From: SB11 sp035906255
Lineage (GTDB): Bacteria > Bacteroidota > Bacteroidia > UBA8524
Assembly: GCA_035906255.1 (NCBI GenBank)
Contig: JAMIFM010000036.1
Coordinates: forward strand, 37,118 to 101,117
Direction of reading: 5' to 3'
Length of the DNA: 64,000 nucleotides
A program made the position numbers and the translations under genes. Numbering within the stretch: position 1 is the stretch's first letter; each line of letters starts with the position of its first letter. Below are positions 35,447-43,275 of the stretch, one piece after another. Below the pieces are notes generated by a model. It made no database searches. It had not been told where the DNA came from and saw nothing but the letters and a program-made list of their open reading frames with translations.

Positions 35447-36140
35447 TTTTAGAATCGTCAGAAATTATTAAATAATTTACCCCAATAAAAAAGCCCTTTG
35501 CTACCGATGAGAAATCGATAACTACCCTATCACTGTTGCTTAATGGGGTGTTTTGGCGGATGATTTTTTGGTAATTGTAGGTAATGGAAAAAGGTTGATA
35601 GCCTGCCGAAACCGATAAGTGCGGCAGCACAAAATACTGTATTCCGGTTGAGATTTTCCCGTCCACGTAACGCGCCCTGTCTTGGCGTGGTCTGTCGTCA
35701 GAAAAAAGAGTAGATAGCTTATCTCCCCTTATTAGCGATCCCCAGTTAACATTTACAGTACTCACCCAATACAAGCGGTCGCTAATAGGCAGGTAATAAG
35801 ATGAAAAAATACCCACGCCCAGTTCAAGCTCATAATACTGATTTTTTAAGCGGTAAGAGTTTCCTGCTGAATCCTGTAGCGTATAGGTATCGCTGGTGCC
35901 TGTATAATTTACATTCGTGCCAAACCCCACTAACAATCTTGGGGTAAAAAATACACCTATGCGGGGAGCAAACCTAAGGGTAGTTTGCCCGTCAATACCC
36001 GTAGAGGCAGTTGCGGGCAGCTGCGCTTTTTGTCGTCCAAAGGCCAAATTACCGCCCAGCATAAAGTCGCCTTTTTTTACTTGGCCGCTTGCTATAACAG
36101 TCATACTACCAAGTAATAACGAGAAAAAAACTTTTTTCAA
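35436..36140 (-). CDS. Outer-membrane beta-barrel protein (paralogue)
   Basis: A predicted barrel of 234 residues. The frame is open to a GTG at 36224, but only a start at the TTG at 36140 gives a clean signal peptide (KKVFFSLLLGSMTVIASGQ); the upstream 28 residues look untranslated. The mature part has barrel-like strands (GGNLAFGRQKAQ, RIGVFFTPRLLVGFGTNVNYTG, YYLPISDRLYWVSTVNVNWGS, HLSVSAGYQPFSITYNY). Size and layout resemble the downstream gene, suggesting an old tandem duplication. It is divergent from the alpha-2-macroglobulin gene, with about 100 bp between the two starts. Confidence 0.75.
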   Translation of the reverse strand: MKKVFFSLLLGSMTVIASGQVKKGDFMLGGNLAFGRQKAQLPATASTGIDGQTTLRFAPRIGVFFTPRLLVGFGTNVNYTGTSDTYTLQDSAGNSYRLKNQYYELELGVGIFSSYYLPISDRLYWVSTVNVNWGSLIRGDKLSTLFSDDRPRQDRARYVDGKISTGIQYFVLPHLSVSAGYQPFSITYNYQKIIRQNTPLSNSDRVVIDFSSVAKGFFIGVNYLIISDDSKNEN

Positions 36141-36238
36141 ATGCTTTAAAATATTTATCGAATACCATACAATAATAACACTACTCCCAACGCTTTTTTC
36201 ATAACTTACACCCACTTTCAACACTTCTGCACCACCCT

Positions 36239-39200
36239 ATGACTAACAAATTAAATGCCTTACTTATTGCCTTGCTGTTGGCAACTCTTTTTTCGTGTTC
36301 GCGTAACCCTATAAATATGGTGAGTTATGTGAAAAATTTCGGCGAAGAAATACAAACGCAGCAGAACCTTATTTTTTCTTTTAACCATGACGTGGTGGAT
36401 GAAGCGAGCGTTGGGAAATGGGATTCAACCGAGTACATTCAGTTATCGCCGAAGGTTGAGGGGCGGTTCAGGTGGGCAAGCCGTCGCGAATTGGTGTTTT
36501 CACCTGCAAAAGGGTTTAAACCCAGTACAGAATATAAAGCAGAGTTTTCTAAGAAAGTACTCAAAAAGGCTGAGAACAAAAAGCTGTTTATCGGAAAGGA
36601 TTATGAGGCGGTGAAGTTTCATACCGAATATTTACAGCCTGAATCTATCAGTGCTTTTTGGGCTAAGGGCAAGGATGGCAACGGTATTGTAATACGCTTG
36701 GGTGTTAATTTTAATTACGAGGTTGACCCCGCCCAGTTGAAAAGTTTAATGAAGGTGAGCATAGGTGGTACCGACGCATCGTTTACGCCTGATAACACTA
36801 CAGCCGGAAAGGAGTTGTTTTTTACTATAAACGGGTCGCCGTTTGGCAAAGAACAAGCGTTGATTGTAGCGAAGTTTATGAAAGGTATTAAGCTGACTAC
36901 GAGTGACTATACTACCGACCAAGAACATGAACTATCGCAAGTGCTTGCCTCACGGTATGATTTGGTGATTCAGAATGTTGAAAGCGGTTTTAAAGATAAC
37001 AAAGGGTTTGTGCGCGTAATTACCTCGCAAGAGATTGATGCTACTACATTGGATAAGGCATTTACCCTTGACCCGATGGTGAATAATAAAGCCGAACTGA
37101 CCGAAAACGGGGTGCTGATAACGGGTGATTTCTTGATAAACAACACCTACTCGCTGACGCTGAAAAAAGAGTTTTTTAAAGGGGCTTTGGGTGGAGTACT
37201 AAAGGCAGATTCACGTCACGAGGTGTTTTTTGGCGAAATGCCGCCCAGCATCAGTTTCACCAGCAAAAAGGCCATTTACCTAAGCAAATCAGGCAGCCGT
37301 AACATTGGGATCAACATTGTGAATGTGCCCGAAGTACAGGTGAAAATCATAAAAATATACGAGAACAACATACTGGCCTATATGCGTGGCAACAGCTACG
37401 GTTATTACGATTATTACTACGAGGATTATGGCGGCGAGTATAATAATAACGACCGCACGTATGATATGGATAATGGCGGCCAGTATAGCAGTGTGGTATC
37501 AGAACGTACGGTAAAAACCAGCGACTTACCCCGCATAAACGGTATTGCCACCCTAAACCTTGATATGCCCCAAATAGATGAGTTTAAGGGAATATACGTG
37601 GTGCAGGTGTCCTCAAAAACCGATTATTACCTTAATGCCAGCAAGCTGGTATCCATATCAGATATAGGGGTGATAAGCAAACAAACCGAAAACGATTTGT
37701 TTATCTATACCAATTCTATTCTTACTGCCAAACCCTTGGGCGATGTAGAGGTTCATATTATCAGTACCAACAACCAAGATGCGTTTACCGTAAAAACCGA
37801 TAGCAAAGGGTTTGCGGTGGTAAAAGACTTCAAGGATAAGATGCGCCACTTTAGCCCAGCTATGCTAACGGCAAGATTGGGGGATGATTTTAACTATATG
37901 CTGTTGAGTCAGACAGGAGTTGAAACCTCGCGGTTTGATGTAGGCGGAAAACGGGAACATCCTTCGGGCTGGGATGTGTTTATTTACGGCGACCGTAACA
38001 TATACCGTCCCGGCGAAAAAGTGTTCTTTAATACCATTGTACGTAATACCAAGTGGGAGCCTGTGGCTGATGTGCCTTTGAAGGTGAAATTGGTGATGCC
38101 TAACGGGAAAGAATACACCAGTTTGCGCAAAAACACCAACGGGCAAGGCTCAGTAGATGGGGCATTTGATATTGCCACATCAGCCGTTACAGGTAATTAT
38201 ACGATTGAAGTGTATAACGGCAACGATGTGCTGTTAAACTCAAGAAGTATAGGGATTGAGGAATTTATGCCCGACCGTATAAAATCAACCCTCACACTAA
38301 ATAAGCCTTATTATAACTTAACTGATAAAGTAATTGCCTCTATTGAGGCAGTAAACTACTTTGGGCCTCCTGCGGCCAACCGTAACTACGAAATGGAGTT
38401 GCGCCTTACCCGTAAGGATTTTAACCCCAAAAATTACAGTGATTTTAACTTTCATGTGAGTGCCAAGCAAAACTTTATGGAGAACCTGCGCGAAGGAAAA
38501 ACCAGCGATGCAGGGCTTGGCTCACAAACGTTTGAATTGGATGCTGCTTATAAAGACATGGGCTTGTTGGAAGGTACGGTGTTTGCCACTGTTTTTGATG
38601 AAAGCGGCCGACCCGTGAACCGCAGCAAACGCTTTGATATTGTTACCCAACCTGTGTTATACGGTATTAAGCTGGACGATTATTACCTGAAAACCCACGA
38701 ACCAATGCAAGCCAAACTGGTAGCAGTGGATAGGGAAGGTAAATTGGTAGCCAACGCCAAAGGATTGGTACAGGTAGTGCAATACGAGTGGCAATCAGTG
38801 CTTACAAGGGGCTACAACGATAATTTTTATTATACCTCAAAACGGGTAGAAAAGGTGATGGAGAGCAAAACCATTGGGTTTGGAAAGGGAGAAGCCGTAT
38901 TTACCTACGTTCCGCCCGTATCAGGCTCGTATGAAATACGGGTGATGCGTGAAGGAGCAGAGCGTTATGTAGCTTATGATTTTTATGCTTACCGTTGGGG
39001 AGCAACCCTTACCACATCGTTTGATGTAAGTACCGAAGGCAGCGTGGATATTGTTTTTGATAAAGAGAAATACGAAGTGGGCGATAAAGCCAAAGTGCTG
39101 TTTAAAACTCCTTTTATCGGTAAACTGCTGGTTACCATTGAGCGTAACGGTATCTATGACTATCGTGTGATAGAGACTGATAAAAAATCGGCAGAGATAG

Positions 39201-41683
39201 AACTGCCTGTTAAAGAAGATTTTTTACCCAACGTTTATATATCGGCCACACTGATAAAACCCCTTACCAACAGTGGAGTGCCCTTAATGGTGGCGCACGG
39301 CTACGGTAACCTTTCAGTAGAAAAGAAAAGCACCATATTACCGGTGGCGATTACTGCGGTAGAGAAATCACGCTCAACCACCAAGCAAAAAATTACAGTA
39401 AAAACCAAAGCCGAAGCAGGCATACAAGTAACACTGGCCGTAGTTGATGAGGGAATATTAGCACTTAAAAACTTCCCCACGCCTGACCCGCACGGGCACT
39501 TTTACGCCCGCCGCGCCCTTGAGGTAAACAGCTACGATTTATACCCCTTTTTGTTTCCTGAAATATCTAACCGAAGCACAACCGGAGGCGACGGATACGA
39601 CCTTGAAAAGCGGGTGAACCCCCTTAGTAACAACCGAGTAAAACTAGTGGCATTTTGGAGTGGCGTACTTACTACCAACAGCAGCGGTGAAGTAACCTAT
39701 GAAGTTGACCTGCCCAAGTTTAGTGGCGATTTGCGCATTATGGCAGTGGCTTACAAAAACGGCAACTTCGGTTCGGGCAGTAAAAACATGAAAGTAGCCG
39801 ACCCCTTGGTGGTTTCAACAGGGTTACCCCGTTTCTTCTCACCCGGCGATGAAATACAAATGCCTGTAAACATCAACAATACCACTGCAAAAAATGCCAA
39901 TGCAAAAGTAACGGTGAGTATCACAGGGCCTGTACAAGCCGTTGTGGGGGCTAATGAAAACATTACCATAACTGCGAATAAAGAAAACTTAGTGGTGTTT
40001 AAACTTAAAGCACTGCCTCAGATAGGTAATGCAAAAATTAAAGTAGCAGTGCAGGGATTGGGCGAAACCTTTGTGGGTGAAACAGAAATTACCGTGCGGC
40101 CTTCTACTTCCTTACTGAAAAGTACACTTTCAGGAACGATGAAACCGGGCGAAACCAAAGAATTGGCATTAAATCCTGATTATATACCATCGTCAATAGC
40201 CACCAAACTGGTGGTTAGTAAAAACCCGATGGTTGAGTTTATTGATAAATTCAGCTATTTGGTGGGTTATCCTCACGGTTGTGTAGAGCAAACCGTATCG
40301 GCGGCGTTCCCTCAGTTATACTTTGCTGATTTTCTTAAAAACTCAACTATGAAAAACCGCACGTTACTAAGCAGCGGTGAAGATGACCGTAACCCTGAAT
40401 ATAACGTACGCCAAGCCATACGGAAATTGCAGGGTATGCAATTGTATAACGGCGGTATGAGTTATTGGCAAGGCGGTTACGAAGAATCGTGGTGGGGCAG
40501 TATTTATGCAGCACACTTTTTAATTGAAGCCGAAAAAGCAGGATTTGATGTGGATAATAACGTGTTAGACAGGTTATTGGATTATATCACATACAAAACA
40601 GGCAATAAAGAATTGGTAGAGTACCGATACTACACGGGTGAAAACTACATCTATAAAAAATACGCCTCGCGCGATGTGATATACAGCTTGTATGTATTGA
40701 GCCGTGCGGGCAAGCCCAACCGCTCGCTGCTTAACTACTACAAAGGCAACAAAGAAGTACTTACCATCGATTCTCGGTATATGCTGGCGGCCGCATACGC
40801 GCTTATATCGGATAAAGTATCGTTTAACGAGATGCTGCCCAATGATTATATAGAATATGACCTAACAAAAGCCACAGGCGGTAGTTTCTATTCGCCCGTG
40901 CGCAACCTTGCCATATCGTTGCACGCCTTGGTTGAAAGTGATATAAACCACAAGCAAATACCTGCAATGGCACGTAATCTTACCCAACAATTAAAAGGCG
41001 GACGCTATTTAAGTACTCAAGAACTATCGTTTGGTTTCCTTGCATTGGGCAAACTGGCGCAGAATGCTAACAAATCCGATGTATCGGCTATTGTAAAAGT
41101 GGATGGTAAAACCGTAGGAAACTTCTCAAACAAAGATTTAGTGTTGGATAATGCAGCGTTGGGCAACAAACAAGTAACCATAAACTCATCAGGCACGGGT
41201 ACTTTGTATTATTATTACGAGATGGAGGGAATAAGCTCAACAGGTAAATACGACCAAGTAGATAATTTCTTGCGCGTTCGTAAAGAGTTTTTCGACCGCT
41301 ACGGAAATAAACTGTCGGGTACAACCTTCAAGCAAAACGAGTTGATTGTGGTGCGGATTTCAATTGCGGCACTTAGTAACATGGACATTGATAATGTGGT
41401 GGTAACTGATATGCTGCCCGCAGGATTTGAAATTGAGAACCCGCGCATTACCGAAGGCCGTGATTATGAATGGACACAAAACCGTGCTTATACCCAACAT
41501 TTTGATGTACGCGATGACAGGATTAACTTTTACCTGAACCCCGAGAACAGGGAGCGGTATATTTATTATACGGTGCGGGCGGTAACCAAAGGTACGTTTA
41601 TAATGGGGCCAGTGGGTGCTGATGCCATGTATAACGGCGAATACCGTTCATACAACGGAGCGGGTACTATTACGATACAGTAG
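36239..41683 (+). CDS. Alpha-2-macroglobulin family lipoprotein
   Basis: An 1814-residue lipoprotein with the lipobox LFSC at residues about 17-20. An N-terminal Ig-like domain (FSFNHDVVD, then LVFSPAKGFKPSTEYKAEF) is followed by a series of MG domains (GDRNIYRPGEKVFFNTIVRN, TLNKPYYNLTDKV). Then come a bait-like region, the A2M domain (VAFWSGVLTTNSSGEVTYEVDLP), and the thioester domain with C1348-V-E-Q1351 in YPHGCVEQT. A terpenoid-cyclase-like helical domain (MSYWQGGYEESWWGS) and MG10 complete it. The family traps proteases by covalent linkage after bait cleavage. In bacteria it is usually paired with penicillin-binding protein 1C, which is not adjacent here. It probably protects the periplasm from foreign proteases. 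Confidence 0.93.
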   Translation: MTNKLNALLIALLLATLFSCSRNPINMVSYVKNFGEEIQTQQNLIFSFNHDVVDEASVGKWDSTEYIQLSPKVEGRFRWASRRELVFSPAKGFKPSTEYKAEFSKKVLKKAENKKLFIGKDYEAVKFHTEYLQPESISAFWAKGKDGNGIVIRLGVNFNYEVDPAQLKSLMKVSIGGTDASFTPDNTTAGKELFFTINGSPFGKEQALIVAKFMKGIKLTTSDYTTDQEHELSQVLASRYDLVIQNVESGFKDNKGFVRVITSQEIDATTLDKAFTLDPMVNNKAELTENGVLITGDFLINNTYSLTLKKEFFKGALGGVLKADSRHEVFFGEMPPSISFTSKKAIYLSKSGSRNIGINIVNVPEVQVKIIKIYENNILAYMRGNSYGYYDYYYEDYGGEYNNNDRTYDMDNGGQYSSVVSERTVKTSDLPRINGIATLNLDMPQIDEFKGIYVVQVSSKTDYYLNASKLVSISDIGVISKQTENDLFIYTNSILTAKPLGDVEVHIISTNNQDAFTVKTDSKGFAVVKDFKDKMRHFSPAMLTARLGDDFNYMLLSQTGVETSRFDVGGKREHPSGWDVFIYGDRNIYRPGEKVFFNTIVRNTKWEPVADVPLKVKLVMPNGKEYTSLRKNTNGQGSVDGAFDIATSAVTGNYTIEVYNGNDVLLNSRSIGIEEFMPDRIKSTLTLNKPYYNLTDKVIASIEAVNYFGPPAANRNYEMELRLTRKDFNPKNYSDFNFHVSAKQNFMENLREGKTSDAGLGSQTFELDAAYKDMGLLEGTVFATVFDESGRPVNRSKRFDIVTQPVLYGIKLDDYYLKTHEPMQAKLVAVDREGKLVANAKGLVQVVQYEWQSVLTRGYNDNFYYTSKRVEKVMESKTIGFGKGEAVFTYVPPVSGSYEIRVMREGAERYVAYDFYAYRWGATLTTSFDVSTEGSVDIVFDKEKYEVGDKAKVLFKTPFIGKLLVTIERNGIYDYRVIETDKKSAEIELPVKEDFLPNVYISATLIKPLTNSGVPLMVAHGYGNLSVEKKSTILPVAITAVEKSRSTTKQKITVKTKAEAGIQVTLAVVDEGILALKNFPTPDPHGHFYARRALEVNSYDLYPFLFPEISNRSTTGGDGYDLEKRVNPLSNNRVKLVAFWSGVLTTNSSGEVTYEVDLPKFSGDLRIMAVAYKNGNFGSGSKNMKVADPLVVSTGLPRFFSPGDEIQMPVNINNTTAKNANAKVTVSITGPVQAVVGANENITITANKENLVVFKLKALPQIGNAKIKVAVQGLGETFVGETEITVRPSTSLLKSTLSGTMKPGETKELALNPDYIPSSIATKLVVSKNPMVEFIDKFSYLVGYPHGCVEQTVSAAFPQLYFADFLKNSTMKNRTLLSSGEDDRNPEYNVRQAIRKLQGMQLYNGGMSYWQGGYEESWWGSIYAAHFLIEAEKAGFDVDNNVLDRLLDYITYKTGNKELVEYRYYTGENYIYKKYASRDVIYSLYVLSRAGKPNRSLLNYYKGNKEVLTIDSRYMLAAAYALISDKVSFNEMLPNDYIEYDLTKATGGSFYSPVRNLAISLHALVESDINHKQIPAMARNLTQQLKGGRYLSTQELSFGFLALGKLAQNANKSDVSAIVKVDGKTVGNFSNKDLVLDNAALGNKQVTINSSGTGTLYYYYEMEGISSTGKYDQVDNFLRVRKEFFDRYGNKLSGTTFKQNELIVVRISIAALSNMDIDNVVVTDMLPAGFEIENPRITEGRDYEWTQNRAYTQHFDVRDDRINFYLNPENRERYIYYTVRAVTKGTFIMGPVGADAMYNGEYRSYNGAGTITIQ

Positions 41684-41713
41684 GGGAGAAGTGCCCTATA
41701 ATATAACATTGCT

Positions 41714-41745
41714 AAGGGCGTGGGGTTATGTGCTCCACGCCTTTT
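41714..41745 (+). terminator. Intrinsic terminator after the alpha-2-macroglobulin gene
   Basis: A GGGCGTGG-type left arm (from 41714) pairs with CCACGCCTTTT (to 41745) around GGTTATGTGCT, with one G-T pair. It lies 31 bp after the stop codon. Confidence 0.7.
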
Positions 41746-41816
41746 GCTTTGTGTTGATTTTCATAGCGACGGGTTTCTTATCCGTTTGTTCTAACGGGCA
41801 GTTGTTGCAAGGGTTC

Positions 41817-41845
41817 GGAGCCGTCTCAAAAGTTGAGGCAGCCCC
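41817..41845. repeat. Short inverted repeat resembling two abutting insertion-sequence ends
   Basis: GGAGCCGTCTCAA (41817-41829) is an imperfect reverse complement of TTGAGGCAGCCCC (41833-41845), with only three bases between. The word GGCTG-x-CTCAAAAG is like terminal repeats of IS5/IS1182-type elements, so this may be a relic with its middle deleted. Confidence 0.5.
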
Positions 41846-41880
41846 TTTTTTGAGTGCCTTGTTCCCCTGTGATTCCGAAG

Positions 41881-41955
41881 CGTAGCGAGGAAACTTATTG
41901 CAAGTGTGCTAACAAAACGTGATAAGTTGCTTCCTACGTCAGCATGGCAGCACAC
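41881..41955. repeat. Imperfect palindromic element
   Basis: CGTAGCGAGGAAACTTAT (41881-41898) is largely complementary to ATAAGTTGCTTCCTACG (41922-41938). GTGTGCT (41904-41910) is complementary to AGCACAC (41949-41955), so two crossing stems are possible. A GTCATTGCGAGG...GAAGCAATCC word pair (41986-42017) follows, related to the repeat at 23753. Confidence 0.55.
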
Positions 41956-42037
41956 CTAAATTCCTTATGGTGATTTGCGCCTCCTCGTCATTGCGAGGGA
42001 CTCCCCGAAGCAATCCCCAGAAACAAAATGAGGCTCG

Positions 42038-42090
42038 CTCAAAAGTAAATTTTACGCTGTATTTTATCACGACAGGGCAAAACCTGTTGT
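42038..42090 (+). repeat. CTCAAAAGTAAATTTT element, tail piece of the intergenic repeat
   Basis: CTCAAAAGTAAATTTT (42038-42053) through CACGACAGG (42068-42076) matches the right end of copy A (34690-34727), and ACAGG-GCAAAA-CCTGT forms a small hairpin. In this locus the tail points in the opposite direction to copy B, unlike in copy A. Confidence 0.65.
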
Positions 42091-42097
42091 TTTTGTA

Positions 42098-42141
42098 ATT
42101 ACCTTCCAGCGAAGGACTTAAGTCCTTCGCTGGAAGGTAAT
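42098..42141. repeat. Perfect 44-bp palindrome
   Basis: The 22 bases 42098-42119 are exactly the reverse complement of 42120-42141 with no spacer; the core is AAGGACTTAAGTCCTT. There is no T tract adequate for termination directly after it. A second hairpin, AGGGGTTTTCAAACCCCT, follows at 42151-42168. The absence of any loop suggests either a young repeat or a protein-binding or recombination site. Confidence 0.85.
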
Positions 42142-42170
42142 CATAATAGTAGGGGTTTTCAAACCCCTAT

Positions 42171-42292
42171 CTTTTGAGGTGGTTTCGTTATCCAACGGGC
42201 ATAAAGCCCGTCACTGTTGCAAGGTTTCGTTCCGAATGGTTTTAAACCATTCGAAACGTTGCCCTCAAAAAACCTGAGTTTTATATTCAGGG
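42171..42292 (-). repeat. Structured intergenic repeat, copy B (inverted relative to copy A)
   Basis: Read on the minus strand it gives CCTGA/TCAGG, then the GAATGGTTT/AAACCATTC hairpin (42229-42257), then ACGGGC-TTTAT-GCCCGT (42195-42211), ending ACCTCAAAAG. Order, spacing and total length (122) equal those of 34576-34697. Most differences are in spacers or keep pairing through G-T wobble. Together with its neighbours it fills the 687-bp gap between the alpha-2-macroglobulin gene and rpmA. Confidence 0.8.
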
Positions 42293-42313
42293 TAAGGGTA
42301 TGCACGGGTACAA

Positions 42314-42347
42314 ACAAAAAAAGCACCCTGAATTTCTTCGGGTGCTT
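42314..42347 (-). terminator. Intrinsic terminator after rpmA
   Basis: On the minus strand AAGCACCC (rising from 42347) pairs with GGGTGCTT (42321-42328), followed by TTTTTTTG. It lies 23 bp beyond the rpmA stop codon. Confidence 0.85.
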
Positions 42348-42369
42348 ATATAACTAATAAATAGTGTTC

Positions 42370-42744
42370 TTATTCTTCTGTTGAAGCAGGAGCTTCGGTA
42401 GCAGGAGCCTCTTCGGCAACTTCAGCTACAGGAGCAGCAACCTTTGCAGGTTTTGCTTTTGGTGCAGCAGGTGCTGCAACAGTTTCTTCAACAAATGGAG
42501 AAATTGAAACAAACGAACGGTTGTCTTTACGTTTGGTAAACACTACAGTGCCATCAACCAAAGCAAACAACGTGTGGTCTTTACCGATACCAACGTTTTC
42601 AGCAGGGTGGTGTTTGGTACCACGTTGCCTTACGATGATATTGCCGGCAATAGCCAACTGACCGCCGTATATTTTTACTCCCAAACGTTTACTGTGCGAT
42701 TCGCGACCGTTTTTCGAACTCCCCGCACCTTTCTTGTGAGCCAT
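42370..42744 (-). CDS. rpmA: 50S ribosomal protein L27 with C-terminal extension
   Basis: A 124-residue bL27. The first 85 residues are standard (MAHKKGAGSSKNGRESHSKR, then QRGTKHHPAENVGIGKDHTLFAL), with the N-terminal tail near the peptidyl transferase centre and no cleavable leader. After FVSISPF the protein adds about 38 residues rich in Ala, Pro, Glu and Lys (APAAPKAKPAKVAAP, then EEAPATEAPASTEE). This tail is absent from ordinary L27 and would protrude from the ribosome surface. It is 41 bp after rplU in one operon. Confidence 0.95.
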   Translation of the reverse strand: MAHKKGAGSSKNGRESHSKRLGVKIYGGQLAIAGNIIVRQRGTKHHPAENVGIGKDHTLFALVDGTVVFTKRKDNRSFVSISPFVEETVAAPAAPKAKPAKVAAPVAEVAEEAPATEAPASTEE

Positions 42745-42785
42745 AGTATTATTCTTTTAAACTTACGTTAAACTAATTGAAAAAA

Positions 42786-43100
42786 TTAAGCAGTGATACC
42801 GTCGATTTTAATTTTGGTAAATTGTTGACGGTGACCGTTTTGTTTTTGGTAGCCTTTGCGGCGTTTTTTCTTAAACACGATAACCTTATCGCCTTTCAAG
42901 TGCTCAAGCACAGTGGCGGTTACTTTAGCGCCTTCAACAGTGGGAGTTCCAACTTTAATGTTTCCTCCGTTATCAACCAACAACACTTTATCAAAGCTAA
43001 GGCTTTCACCTTCGTTGTGGGCGTTTAAACGGTGAACGAAAAGATTTTGGTCTTTCTCCACTTTAAACTGCTGACCGGCAATTTCTACTATTGCGTACAT
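42786..43100 (-). CDS. rplU: 50S ribosomal protein L21
   Basis: A 104-residue bL21 (MYAIVEIAGQQFKVE, then IVFKKKRRKGYQKQNGHRQ). It binds 23S rRNA domain II. A GTG codon directly precedes ATG 43100; the ATG is used. It is first in the rplU-rpmA operon, with a good promoter box 23 bp upstream. Confidence 0.98.
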   Translation of the reverse strand: MYAIVEIAGQQFKVEKDQNLFVHRLNAHNEGESLSFDKVLLVDNGGNIKVGTPTVEGAKVTATVLEHLKGDKVIVFKKKRRKGYQKQNGHRQQFTKIKIDGITA

Positions 43101-43122
43101 CACTTTTATTTTTAAAGGACGG

Positions 43123-43153
43123 CAAAGATACGAAAGTTTATGAGAAATAAAAA
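43123..43153 (-). promoter_or_regulatory. Promoter of rplU-rpmA
   Basis: The minus strand has TATCTTTG (43123-43130), an exact TAnnTTTG match. A TTTT tract lies 19 bp further upstream (43150-43153) in place of TTTG. Confidence 0.6.
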
Positions 43154-43275
43154 CCTGATTGCCACTTTTTAAACAAGTTGGCTACGTGTCAATTGAAAAT
43201 CATTTTAAATTTTAGTGCAACCCTTTGGTAGAACAAACGCTCTTTCAAGCCATATACAATAACCTATACAAATAT

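Noticed and set aside
41616..41885. Plus-strand 89-residue frame after the alpha-2-macroglobulin gene
   Set aside because: It overlaps the end of that gene, runs through a terminator and an IS-end-like repeat, and has no coding character.
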